Assembly: GCA_014871385.1 (NCBI GenBank)
Contig: CM026429.1
Location: 1,090,554 to 1,154,553 of the forward strand
Reading direction: 5' to 3'
Length of the DNA stretch: 64,000 nt
Source of the DNA: Ceratodon purpureus
Lineage: Eukaryota > Streptophyta > Bryopsida > Pseudoditrichales > Ditrichaceae
The notes under the pieces were generated by a model. The model worked only from the letters and a program-made list of their open reading frames with translations. It was not told the DNA's origin and did no database searches. A program made the position numbers and the translations under genes. Shown here in pieces: positions 44,834-57,239 of the stretch (position 1 is its first letter; every line of letters starts with the position of its first letter).

Positions 44834-47426
44834 TTCGTTCAAAGTTGTGTAACAGATGAGTAGTAACGAGCATGATGAGTTCAGTGAGATTAGTGAATGT
44901 TGATAATTATTTTACGACTCATTGTTTAGCATTGAACCCAAAAAAAAACAATTTTAAATGTCTTGGTCACTCTGTTGAACCGAAACAAGACCAAACTCAA
45001 TTGTCTAATTTAAATCCTCGTCATTCTCTCTTTTACCCTCCCATTTTCCTCCATTGTTTTGGAATAATTTATCATAACCCAATCAATTATTTTTCAGCGT
45101 GATGTTCTCATATGTTAAAGTTGAGTCTAGGCATTACGTTTAACTCAACTGTAATGTAGGAGACCTCAAATACAGTATCCACTATGCATAATTTAGCATA
45201 CTTTGGGGACCTCAAATTAAGAGGTCATTTTTGTTAGATCATGCTAGATCAGAAAGGGACTTAAAGATTATTCTTAACTCCATATTCTAAATAATTTGAT
45301 ATGAAAATTTATTATTTTTGGTTGTAATCTTTTGCTTAAAACATTTATATGAATTTTTTTTAAAGTTTTTTGAAATTTAATTCAAATTTTTTGAAATTAT
45401 CTTAAAATAAAAATTCTTAGTATCTTTATAAAACACATGGTGTCTATAATGATAGCAGTATATTCTTAACGATTTGAAATTTAGTCTAAAATGATATGAG
45501 TATTATTTGAATTTTTTTTGGAAATTATTTTAAATTTTTTTAGTAATTATTTCAACATTATGGGTATCTTTGTAAAACACAAGGTGATATTAACCCTTAA
45601 ACGCCCACAATGTCGAAAAACGAAATCTTGGATGTACTCTAGAAACTTTGAAGAGCCATAGCTTCTTCATCCGTACAAAAGGTATGAGATAAATATACGT
45701 ACAAAAGCTATGAGATAAGCTGTGTGATAAAAATTGCACACCCATACAATGAAGTATGTAATAATGGCATGCGTTTTAGTGAAGGCAGCTTTCATTTTTG
45801 GAATTTAGAACTTGGGGCATGTTTTACCATTGCAATCCAATTAAGTGAAATCAAATATAGTTTTTCATGATTTTTTTTTACATAATCATGATCTTAAGAT
45901 GAAATCTAAAAACTTTCTAATTGGAAGATTTTTGATTCAAATACTTTTAGTATGAGATTTGCAATGATGTTTCTACAATGAAAAAATTTAAAAAATGGAT
46001 GATTTTTGAGGAGCTAGATCTCCTTCATCCAACGTTGGATTTCGACTTTATTTTTTGGCATGGATTCCAAATCATGTATAATTATTATAGAGGGTCTAGT
46101 TTTGGACTATTCTTCCTTTGTAAATATTTTGGCAGAATTCACCATTGCAAAGCTAATATTTGAGCAATGAAGTTTTTTTGATGAAATTTTTTGGTTCAAG
46201 GTTATTGTTTAGATATAGGTTTACAACTTTCTAGTTGGAGTTTTTTTCATTGCAATAGGTCTAAAGTGAAAATGATGAAATTTTGTTGGCTGTTTTGAGT
46301 CCTAAATCTAGATAGCTTGCCTGCATTTTCATCACTGACATTGTTTTCAATAATGTGTTTCTAGGCTTGGGACATCTTCATATAACACAAGGTGTTAACA
46401 GAAACTGAATACTTATAACGATCATATGTGATCTTTTTATGTTAACATATTGTGTTTCAAATTTATTCTAAACTATTATGATTGTTATTTGAAATTTTTT
46501 TGGAAGATATTTTAAGTTTCAGGAAAGTAACTTATAATCTAAATTTAGGATATATTTATTAAACACACGGTGATATTAAGTATCACGCTATATTATTACA
46601 AATTCAGGGGTTTTTTAATTTTTTTTTTTGTAATCTTTTGTTTGAAATTTATTCTAAATTTTTTTGAATGCTAATTTTTTAAATTTTTTGAATGCTAATT
46701 TTATAATTTTTTTGAAAGGTAATTTTTCAAATTGTTTGAATGCTAATTTTTCAAATTTTTTGAATGCTAATTTTCTAAATTTTTTTAAATGATAATTTTT
46801 AAAATTTTTTTTTCTGAGTTGTCTTTGACCATCTTTGAACAAATTTTTTTAAATGATAATTTTTTCGACCCCTTGACCGTCCATTGTCCACCCTTGACCG
46901 TCCATCGTCCACCCTTGACCATCCATCAGGAACCCTTGACCGTCCATCGTCCACCCTTGACCGTCCTTAAGGGACCCAATACCGAGAGAGCAGATCCTCG
47001 TAGCAATGGTGAGAGACAGCGCGACTTGCCGATGCAGAGAGATAGCAGATCCTCGTAGCCGGTGGTGAGAGACAGCGCGACTTGCCGAAGGTGCTGTTTT
47101 GGAATTTCTCCAGTTTTCCTTACTGGATTGCATGATCTGTCCCTAGTAGTGGATTGCACGATCTGTCCGAGTAGTGTGTGGCGCGTCTGAGTGAGGGTTT
47201 TGAGCCACCAAAATCTATTCTTGAAGCAACTATTCTCGTGTGGTTGCAGACGTTGGAACCCTAGCGTATAATTTTAGCCTAGATTGAGAGTTGTGTCAAC
47301 AGCTAATCTTGGAGCAATTAGATTCCCGTGCCAATCTTGGAAGTATGGGTGTTCTAGTAGGGTGCTCGGTGAGAGAGTCACTTGGACCATTGCTTCAATC
47401 AGTTGGTGAGAGAGCATCTGAAAGAG
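44834..47426. other. Intergenic part of the element, AT-rich with local tandem repeats
   Basis: Recurrent AAACACA(A/T)GGTG motifs at about 45432, 45576, 46388 and 46560. A ~29-bp array with TTTTGAATGCTAATTTT (46650-46860). A CCCTTGACCGTCCATCGTCC minisatellite (46866-46975). A ~50-bp tandem pair with AGCAGATCCTCGTAGC (46990-47090). No gene recognised. Confidence 0.6.
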
Positions 47427-50400
47427 ATGGCAAATTTCGTGGGTGGGGAGGTGACACAGCTCTTGGAGGCAAGCGGCGACGTAGATATCGATCTAGAGAA
47501 CGTGAGTTGCGAATCTTCTACCATTTTCTTGATTTCAATTTGGCGCAAGCGACAACTGGAGGCTGTTCGAATGCAAGAAGCCAGGGATGCGTTGGAGCGT
47601 GAAGTGAAAGCGTATCATCACTTCCGCATACCACACGAGGTAACCGTTCATCACGAATCCTGGACCAGCATAAACTTTGCTCTGATCTTGCTCATCTCTT
47701 CAAATAGCTATTGTTCTCATTGTGATAGATGCAAGGTTTGTGGTTCACACAAGTATGCTCGAGTGTTCTTGCGGGTGATGGTTGCCATTTTCATTCAATT
47801 TTCTGCATTTTTAGGCCTCTTGTTCGAATGCTGTTTATGTCACCTTGTTCGCTTGCTGATTTTTCAATGGGCTTCTAGGCACCCTCGTCAACGAGGATGT
47901 AACTTCGGTGTCTGTTGTATTCGAAACCCGATTGGATTTGAGTTCTGGACTCCTCATCTTGCAAGTGCTGGACTCCTCATCTTGCAAGTGCTGGACTCCT
48001 CATTTTGAGCACTGAACTCCTCATTTTGCAAGCGCTGGACTCCTCATCTTGAGAACTGAACTGAGGCCTTAGAATCTGCTGACCTTGACCCTGGGGTTCG
48101 GGTAAGCTGCCAAGTGTGGCGTGGGTACAACCTGCTGTTCCGTAAGCTGAGGCCTTAGAATCAGTAAGCTGAGGCCTTAGAATCTGCTGATCTTATAAGC
48201 TTGACCCTGGGGTTCGGGTAAGCTGCCAAGTGTGGCGTGGGGTTTGGCCTGCAGTTCCGAAATTTTGATGCCTTCATCTCGGACCCTCGTCAACGAGCCT
48301 CTGCTCGAGATAGGCTTCAAAATTCGGAACCTTGTGATCTGGATTCATCGGTAGTTGTGTTCGACAGACTTTTCTGCTGCTGGTTTGGTCATCAATGCTG
48401 TTGGTTGATTTTTGTCACGCAACATTTGCAAAAATTGGGTGCCCAGATGAGCACTCTCGTCAATGAGGGTGTGATTCAAGGATTACACATTCTGACTTGT
48501 GAGTGATTCCAAGTGCTGGGTTCAGCTGATCGTTCAGCTGATTTTTCAATGGGCTTCTGGGCACCCTCGTCAACGAGGATGTAACTTCGGTGTCTGCTGT
48601 ATTCGAAACCCGATTGGATTTGAGTTCTGGACTCCTCATCTTGCAAGTGCTGGACTCCTCATTTTGAGCACTGAACTCCTCATTTTGCAAGCGCTGGACT
48701 CCTCATCTTGAGAACTGAACTGAGGCTTAAGAATCTGCTGACCTTGACCCTAAGGTTCGGGTAAGCTGCCAAGTGTGGCGTGGGTACAACCTGCTGTTCC
48801 GTAAGCTGAGGCCTTAGAATCAGTAAGCTGAGGCCTTAGAATCTGCTGATCTTATAAGCTTGACCCTGGGGTTCGGGTAAGCTGCCAAGTGTGGCGTGGG
48901 GTTTGGCCTGCAGTTCCGAAATTTTGATGCCTTCATCTCAGCCCCTCGTCAACGAGCCTCTGCTCGAGATAGGCTTCCAAATTCGAAACCTGGTGATCTG
49001 GATTGATCTGAAGTTGTGTCCTGCTTTAACTTCGATGATTGCTGTATTCGAAATCCTATTAGATCTTTAGTACTTGACTCCTCAGCTCGCAATTGCTGGA
49101 TTCCTCATCTTGAGTGCTGGACTCCTTATCTGAGTACTGGACTCAACAAGGATGCTCTGCTGATGGTGGTGGTTAACCTTTTGGTGGTGATTAACATTTT
49201 ATTTGATCAATTCTAAAATTTTTGATGTCTTCAAAGGAAGACTCGTCAACGAGGATGCTCTACTGATGCTCAAAAATCTGCTAATGTTGCTTACTGGTCA
49301 TGTTATTGGAGTCAAATGTTGTTAACTGGTCATGTAATTGGTCATGAGACTTGTTAGGTGGTGTATCACAGTTCATAATTTTTTTATGAGTATTTTGTTA
49401 TTCATTTCAACATTGAAGCTACCAGATTTAAGGCTTGACTGTACTCTATTACCTCTTAGTTTGGATCTTGTGCTGTGAGCACTTTGATTAGAGACTTATT
49501 GGCTGATGGTTCACATTTGTTATCCAATTTATGAAATTCAAGATTGCCTGTTGGGATGTCTCGTCAACGAGCCTGCTCTTACACATGCATTGATTTTAGA
49601 AATTTTGCTCTTGATTAATTATCATGTTATTAGGAATTTTGTTTCACTTTGAGATTAGATCGCTAATATAATTGTAATGCTTGAAGGCATTAGACTTGTT
49701 TATGAAAAGGTTGGGAGTGATGAAAATTAGAGAGCAAATTCGAATGCCAATGAAAATTCTTCATGTGAGTTTTGGTTGTTTTTTCAGTGTTAAGAGAATT
49801 ACATACCGTTCAAATGTATAGGCCACCTCTGAATTTATAACTCTAACATCTACATTTCTTTTCATACTAATTTTTCAACTTGGAATGTGAACTGAGCCTT
49901 GGGTTTTTTGTGAATAATTGGCTCCTGATCCAGAGTCAATTAGATTCTAGGCTTTCTTGTTTTGATGATGATATATCGATTTTGATGAATCACAGTCCAT
50001 TGTAAATTCATGAATATTTTGTTCACCCTTTCGTCAACGAGGCTGCTAGATTCAAGGCATGAATTTACTCTAATACCTCTAAATTTGGATCTTGTGCTGT
50101 GAGCATTTTGATCTTGATCAATTATCTTTTTGTTTGGAATTTTGTTTAACTTGAAATTAGATTGCTAATAAAATTGTGACGTTTGAAGGCATTAGACTTG
50201 TTAATAAATAGTTTGGGAGTGTTGAAAATTAGAGAGAATATTCGAATGCCATGTTACCATATTCGTTGACGAATGAAAAATCTTCATGTAATTTTGATTG
50301 TCGTTTGTATCTTTAGAGAATTGCATGCCTTTCAAATGTTTTGGCCACTCCTGAAATTATAACTTTCCAATATCAAGTGCCCCTTTGATACTATTTTTTC

Positions 50401-51561
50401 AAACTGAAATCTGATCTGAGCCTTTGGTTTTCTGAGAATAATTGGCCACTGATTCATATATCAATGCAACGTTCTGAAATTTTTGAAGGCTTGTCATGAA
50501 CTTTCGTCAACGAGGTGTCTATGATGCATGCCTTGATTTTGTTGATCACGCTCTATTAATCCTTCTCTAAACACTTCATGTTGTTTAATTTTTGGAAAAT
50601 GTCAAGTGAGATCTAAGCTTCAATTATGTTTTTTGCCTTCGTAATATTTTTGTTTTCTATTCATTTGCTGATTTTTTGAGAACGCTACTTAGATATCCAA
50701 CCCATGACACTTTTAATACTTTGTGTGAGGTTTCATTGCTTGTCATATGCTGATATATTAGCAAAGGAATTACAATAAGGATTGGACTTCATGTCTACCC
50801 ATTGCCCCTTCAGTACTAGGCATCATTTGAATTGTCTTTTTGATTTGACAGTTGATCTTATCATAGAATATTTGTCAACCATTATTATGCGTTTTATATT
50901 TGCTTGACCTATAATTGTTTGACGATTTTCTTGCCGGAAATTAGTGTAATAATTGGGAGTTAATTAGGAGTTTGGAGTACGTTCTTGGTTTCTCTCAAAA
51001 TTCTATTTCAATATCTATAATACTAATTATCTGTGTTTCTCATATAGCTTGATCGATACACTATTCCCGTTTCAATTCTTACTTGTCTACTATGTTAATC
51101 TTAGTTTGTCAACTATTTAAATTTCTTTTTCAATGAAATTTATGCTTAGATTAAGAGTTCTTCATATATCTCCAATTAACATACTGTAGTTTGAGTTCTA
51201 ACTTGAATCCTATGTTTATTTGGTGCAGGGAGCGATCGATTTTGAGCTTCAAGATCCCTACACGGAGTCAGACAGTGATAGTGATCTATCTAGCATGAGA
51301 GATCGAGTACTTGATGTAGTGACCACACGATCCTTAGTCCGTGCGCTTCCATCGGTTCATGTAGACACAAAATCTGAGTCCCCTGTCCGTTCTACTGCGA
51401 CCCCGCCGTCGATCGTTGATCGGGATGCCCGCTCAATTTACATGCAGGCTTGGAGAGCTCGCTCCAAACAGTTTCGCTTAGAGAATCGGGCACAAGCGAA
51501 GCTTGCCCCACGCCGTTCTCCTAGGCTTGCTGCTAAGGCTAGATATGCAGATACATCATGA
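47427..51561 (+). CDS. Element accessory gene B (~165 aa), long intron
   Basis: ATG at 47427. Exon segments 47427-47501 and 47550-47639 can be separated by a 48-bp GT-AG intron that is also open in frame, so it may be retained. Then GAG|GTAACC starts a 3.6-kb intron, and exon 51229-51561 follows GGTGCAG in phase 0, ending RYADTS. The protein is helical and charged (RMQEARDALEREVKAYHHF), then Asp/Ser-rich, then basic (RAQAKLAPRRSPRLAAKARY). Family not recognised; it looks like a small nuclear or DNA-associated protein. It is followed 135 bp later by gene C in the same direction. Confidence 0.55.
47840..50540. repeat. Diverged tandem repeats in the gene B intron, each with a TCGTCAACGAG motif
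   Basis: 47860-48330 recurs at 48530-49000 nearly unchanged. Older copies pair 49420-49960 with 50040-50470 (for example TTTGGATCTTGTGCTGTGAGCA and GAAGGCATTAGACTTGTT). The motif CTCGTCAACGAG(G/C) or its close variant sits at about 47884, 48285, 48448, 48567, 48945, 49232, 49560, 50030 and 50503. Confidence 0.75.
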
Positions 51562-51695
51562 ACTTGTCGATTACATTTTGACAAGATTATCTTTCCATCA
51601 AATTGGATAATCTATATGTTATGATCTTCTTATATTTATCATACTTAATGTTGTTTTGTTTCCTAAGCATAATTTCATTCGCACATCTTAAGCAG

Positions 51696-54600
51696 ATGAG
51701 ACTATCGGAAGCACCTGCACCACTTCCCAAGGTTCCCAACGACATGGCTCAAGATGTTGGGGAAACTGCGACACTTCAGCCACGACCGCCTCAGAGTGCA
51801 CCAACCCCACACGCAACACCACAATCTCCTGAAACGGGAGACGGAGATGATGACGACCTTGAAGAGATCATTCCGGACACACAACCTTCGCGCGAGAATG
51901 CTGATCTTGAAGAGGATGTAACCATGGTGGCCGCGGCTCCAGTTGAAAGATTGAGAGGGGAACCTCATTCCAATCCGGATATTGTGGAGGTGGCGCCCGT
52001 TGTCATGCCAACTCATTTGGCTGAGATGGACCCGATGTGGAGCGCCGACGAGTTACGAGCTCAGCAGAAGGGGAATTCTATCAACACCATATCCAGGTTG
52101 AGAATTAAACCTGTCGAAAAATCTCGTCTTCGCATTCCCCTTTGTCGCCTCTCATGTTACCCCAAGGTTCGTCCCATTATCGAAACCGACGTTTGTAAAA
52201 TGGCTAACGAGTTTGTCAAGGGCTACCGAGAGGGCGACCGTGTACTCTATGTTTCCCCATACAGCAAGAACGGGAAGCAGCGGCTGGTCAAGGACGATGA
52301 TGCGGTTTGGAATAACCCTCATTGGAAAGCGGCGAATGATCGCTTCGAAGAGTCTTTGGTAGCCGATCCGGACCTTTGCCAATTTAGTGGCAAGTACTTC
52401 TACGTTTACGAAGGAAATCATCGTGTAACTGCGTGGATGCGTTACATAGAGGAGATGCGCCGAGAAGACCCGGATTGGTATTTTTTTGTGGATTGCATTG
52501 TCCTCGATGGACGTGCAGAATACAAAGTACTGATCGACGCGATGAATGACATCAACTGGTGAGTATGAAATCTCAATCATTACATGGGTCATATTGTATA
52601 TTGTACACTTAATAGTTATTTCATAACTTTTTTCACGAACAGGTCCACAGAGCATGATCATGTTGAAGATAGCCTGCCATCGAGATTGCAACGCATGCGC
52701 AAGTTCGGCAAGATGCCACTTGATGAATGGAAACCCCTTATCTCTCCTGAGGACTGGAAGTACTGTGACTCTGCGAAAGATAAGGCCAGACCAACTTGGT
52801 ACTTCGTGACTAAGGACGTTTTCATCAAGTTCCTCTATGCGGTGCGTCAGACTTGATACCTACTTTATGAATTCTTTTTCTTTTGAAGTTTTTACCTTGT
52901 CTAACACGTGTCCTTTATTATTTTAGAGGCAATGTGCTAAGGTCGCCGACGAAGCCCAAGCCCAATACTATGAGGACACTCCCCTAAACAAAAGGACAGC
53001 GCACGGAGTTTGGACGGCCATGAACGAGGCTCTCACTACAGAGATCAAACGAATCCGAGGAAAGGACTTTGACAAAATGCTTGCCATTGCTAATCCAGAG
53101 TTAGGAAAAGCATTCGAGCAAGAGGTATGGTCTTCTATTAAATGACTCAGTGTTTCCTCTCGCTCTATTCTATACAGCTCTAAATAATTTTTCTCTCTTT
53201 CTTGTATTTCGATGTAGATCAACCTTCATCATAGCAGGCATAAGGAACCCGAGATGACAATGGAGCGCCTCCAGAAGCTCGCTACAACGAACGTTTCAAA
53301 GGAAGTGAAAACCATGTGGCTTCGTTGGTGGAACAACACTCCAGCATTCCGACGTAGTGTTTGCTTTCCGGATCCGTTCGAGATCAAAGACAGGGTCCTA
53401 GAGGCATGGCTTGCTCGTGCAGCACTGTGGTCACAGGTACTTATTCTCTACTCAATCATCTTCATTACACATTTATTCTACAGCAATTTATTCTTTACGT
53501 TACTAACTTCCATCGTTGACTACAGTTAGCGACGTCCCTTAAGGAGGAGGTGGAGAAGTTCTTCAAGCAGGAAAAGCCCCACATCCCGAACCTTGAGGCG
53601 GTTTTGATGCCCGAAGATTACGTCGAAAAATGGCGTCTTCTTTTATGGGATAAGGCTTTCGATGCTCATCTAGGCCCCAAGGCCAGCCCTAAGTTCATTA
53701 AAGGCTCCCACATCGACAAGCTTGGCGGCGGTGCTCTAACCAAAAAAAGATTGATGTTCAGGTTGGACCAAACTTTTCTTATTTCAATTTATCAATACTA
53801 TCAAATTCTTCCAAGTGTTTCTAAATGTTTTTACTCCATGCAGATATCTGAAACAAGAGCTTGTTGCTAAGGGTGGTCTCTCTACAACGGCCATTCCTTC
53901 TGAATACCAAGACACTGCGCTGAAGAAGAAACCATTGTTGATCTTCTCCAAAGATCAGAGAGAGCGGTTTAAGATGCCTTTATTGTTGACTGGTGGTTGG
54001 TTTCTAGAGTCTCAGACCCACCACGTTCATAAGGAGGAGAAGCATCTTGTGCAGATACCGGAAACGATCGATCACGCACCTGTGGCACTCCAGGTTGATG
54101 ATGATGACAATGACTTCTACATTCTTCCAGGTGCTCCACCGCCGCCCCCCCTTGCTGCACCGAAAGGTAGAGCTAACGCAGGTGGTAGTCGCAAACGTCG
54201 CAAGAAAGAGCCTACTCCTGAGCCAGAGGAGGTGGAACAACTCGAAGAGAACGCCGAAGACGATGCGGAGGAGGAGGGTGAGCATGGAGATGTTCCCATC
54301 CCCGAAGAGTTTGCAGGTAATGAATATTCTTTTATAGCGCAATTTTTCTTTTTTTTTCGTACTTCGTAATTCGTCTTACATGTGCTCACGTGTGTACAAT
54401 GTAGTTCGTGGAGATGTTGATATGACACAAGCTTCCCAGGGGACGGTTGTCGACACCGGTGGGCGTGGTGCAAGAAATCCACCAGCTTCAGAGAGGCCTG
54501 CAGTTCTGCAACGGAGGCATGCTCGGGGGTTGACTCAGGGTTCTGAGGGTGGCGTTTCCAATGTGCCATCTCCACCTCTGTCGTCATCGGCCCCTCGTGA

Positions 54601-56187
54601 TTCCCCTCACTCTCACGGACCGACGCAGTCCAAAGGACCCATGCGTCCCATACTCATTCCAAAAAATGTGGGTAGTACTTCCTCTTCTCCTACCACCGTG
54701 ACGCTCCCCATGTTTCTTGAGAAAGGAGACACGGCCGCCTTGGTTCAACAATCTACAAAGGGTGCAGGCTGGGTAGACGCAATTCAGGCTATGGTTCAAC
54801 ACATAAAAAAGGTAGTCCCCTCTCTGACTATGGATTGCTTGGTTACTCAAGTTACTCTAGAACAAATTTTTTTTAATAAACTTTGTGTCTAATCCACAGA
54901 TTGGAAAGGGTAAGGACTACCCTTGCGAGAAGATGGACTACAAGCCCAAACACCCAGGGATTGACCTCATCTTTGCAGACGTTCCCGAGAACTTGCCCGT
55001 GCTTGGTGTCTCGCCGGGCGCGATTCCTGTCTGGAACAAACGTGCTCCGTATTACTTCGAGTCAGTGTTTGTCTTCGCCTCATACCATTTGACTGACCTT
55101 GGTACTATACTTATTATGCACCCCAAGGACGTCAAAATTGACCGCATTCTGCACGATCGTGCCAGTACTTACAATTTCAGGATCGTGCGAGAGTGGTGGG
55201 CCTATAACCCCCTTCCTATGGTTAAACCTGGCGCTACCGCGAGAGAGGTATAATTCGAATATTGCACTTGATTTAATCTTTCTCATTTCAACAGTAGGTT
55301 TTCTTAATTCGAAGTGCTTATTGCAGACCCATAACTTTACCATCAAGGTCTATGCTCGTAAGGACTTCGTGAAGATGTTCAATATACGACAGGTGGCGCA
55401 AGCATACGCAGGAGTCGCCATCATACCTGACGAAGATGACATGGTCAGTAACTTTGCTGACGAGGGGTCCATCACCTATCGCACTGACGGGAAGCCGTGG
55501 CGCGGATCACGTGAGAAGGATCCATCGTTTTTGCAATGCTTCGTGGATTGCCTCACGGACGATGGGGGAATCGTATTTGACTTCAGCGCTAGTACAGGTA
55601 AAACTTCATGTTCCCATTTGAGTGCAGTATAAATATTGATTTTTTCAATACTCATGTGGATTTTCGTATGTGCAGGTGCTTCTATCATCGCATGTGCACG
55701 CTCCAATCGTCACCTCATTGCTTTTGAGGCTGATGAGGAGATTTTTGATGGACTCCTGGCTACCTTCAAGCACCCAAAACCGTTGGAAGAACAAAGTGGG
55801 GAATCAGCCTCTGGTGACGATTACGACTCTGATGAACCGTATCTAAAGAAGCCACGCACTTATATTGGTGTGTAGTCAATTCATTTCAATGTCTTGTTGT
55901 GAATTCAAAGTCTATACTAGATTCATAGCACTAACTGGTTTTGAATTTTTAGATAAGCAGGCATCTCAGGACACCTGACCAGAAACGCTCCTCTTTACAA
56001 CAGCCCCCCTTCGACACTTGTTCTACCATCCTACGCGGAGCACGTTGCTAGGGAGTTTGTTGCAGCTCCATCTCCTCCTATAAGGAACTCTTCACGCCGA
56101 CGCTTTAGACCTGGTGTGCTTAGGTACATTGACTTAGAGGCGGATCAGTGTGACCATCATTTTGATGGTGCTTCACCTACATCGTAG
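51696..56187 (+). CDS. ParB/sulfiredoxin-like domain fused to beta-class DNA-methyltransferase-like domain, 11 exons, 1,210 aa
   Basis: Exons: 51696-52558, 52643-52841, 52927-53124, 53218-53436, 53526-53761, 53844-54316, 54405-54811, 54900-55247, 55327-55597, 55676-55867, 55961-56187; all GT-AG, phases consistent, one open frame. Residues 1-125 are acidic and disordered. About 135-300 match the ParB/Srx fold: RLRIPLCRLSCYP strand, helix, then YVYEGNHRVTAWMRYIEE with the GXHRXXA box at 240-246. About 300-560 are helical. About 600-860 are low-complexity with a Pro/Ala/Lys hinge. About 876-1100 follow the beta-class methyltransferase order: IDLIFADVPENLP (892-895 replacing DPPY), GTILIMHPKDV, a REWWAYNPLP strand, SREKDPSFLQCFVDCL, then motif I-like GGIVFDFSASTG and HLIAFEAD (1061-1091). 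Known: ParB-methylase fusions occur in phages and bacterial mobile DNA. Inference: DNA-binding or modifying cargo; catalysis is doubtful with DVPE. The ATG directly follows an acceptor-like TTAAGCAG, so a 5' UTR intron is likely. Confidence 0.7.
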
Positions 56188-57196
56188 TGTGTTTTGATTT
56201 TTCTACTTCGGATTTGATTCTACGTAGGGCCAACTCTAATGAGTAGCCTAACCCCATTAGTCATTATTGAGATTTTCTTTACGTTTATATATATACGTGT
56301 TTATTTTCCATTAATCCTTTATCGTATTCAACTATTTCAATGTCAAATTCTTTTTTCAAACTATATGTTGGGTTATTTTCTCGCACCTCAATACTCCAAA
56401 TGACATTTATAAAATGGAAACGTATACAAGTTTCTATAGGTCATCGCTATTCTATACTTGTCAATGTTTGTGGGGGCCTTTATTGACACCCTGTTAGCTC
56501 AGGATAGCTGCCTGATTCGCAACGCGATGCTCAAACGAGGTCGATGAGGATCGAACCCGGACCTCCGCAGTACGAACGTAATGTCTTTCCGTCCACCTCA
56601 TATGGTGGCACAATGTGACAGTTTCTTATATTCTAAGTTGGATTATATACCCTTAGTCATTTAAATAATTGTAGTGAGGATCACCGTATACAAATGATGA
56701 CGTCAGCCTGAACTGAGCCCTAAACCATTAAACACAAGAAGAGTTTTCTGGATTAATTCAAACACAATCTCATATGAGCCATGAACAGTCATCCGTATTT
56801 AAATCGCTCTGTATTTTATGTGATGACGTCAGCCCTAATGTAAACACATTCACATATAATCTTCAAGACATTGCAAATTGAATTCTCATGCGTGGTGGGA
56901 CCCACAAGTAAAGAAGCCCCTAAACCAAGGAATCGGGGTTCTCATATCCTAAAAATAGGCATGTAAAAACAGAACAGTTGTAAATTTAGTGGTCATAGGG
57001 TCTCCAACTCTCTAAAGAAAATATTACACAGAATGTAAAAAAAAAAATTGCCATTAGGAGCTTATTCCACGGAAATGGGGTATTCTTTTGGCTAAAAATA
57101 AACATTTTTGGACCAAAATCAGTGGTCATAGGATCCTTATGTTTCCAAAAAAATTCAATAAGCGAGCGGAAAATTTCACAAAAAAGTACTAAAAAG
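56188..57196. other. 3' spacer of the element with a tRNA-like stretch
   Basis: At about 56547-56566 the minus strand reads GAGGTCCGGGTTCGATCCTC, a pol III B-box core, with a TTAGCTCAGGATAGC A-box-like sequence nearby on the plus strand (56495-56510). No canonical cloverleaf forms, so a tRNA-derived SINE remnant is likelier than a tRNA gene. The rest is AT-rich. Confidence 0.4.
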
Positions 57197-57239
57197 TACG
57201 CTCACCGCTCTACGCTCATGCTGTAACTTTTCCCCTACT

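Larger units (their letters stand above)
39256..57235. mobile_element. Candidate ~18 kb MULE-type element carrying a transposase, two accessory genes and a ParB-like/methylase-like gene
   Basis: Left terminus GGGAGCGTTGCTAGGGCATG followed by AGCGTAGAGCG; right terminus reverse complement GGGGAAAAGTTACAGCATGA followed by GCGTAGAGCG. Further in, both ends hold paired TATGACC(G/A)-type blocks: ATGACCGTGGAATTT at about 39424 and 39453, and on the opposite strand ATGACCACTGATTTT (about 57115-57131) and ATGACCACTAAATTT (about 56980-57000). Flanks TATTATGCA and TACTGTGGA agree at 6 of 9 bases, a possible decayed 9-bp MULE target duplication. All four genes inside have open frames and clean GT-AG introns, unlike the wreckage outside. 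The left flank is hAT-MITE sequence and the right flank a truncated ORF, so a flank deletion or rearrangement is implied. Confidence 0.6.

Noticed and set aside
44834-47426. Genes in the AT-rich spacer of the large element
   Set aside because: Frames are short, Phe/Lys/Ile-rich and coincide with tandem repeats or T tracts.
56495-56600. A tRNA gene
   Set aside because: A B-box core is present but acceptor and T stems do not pair and no anticodon arm forms; SINE-like remnant at most.
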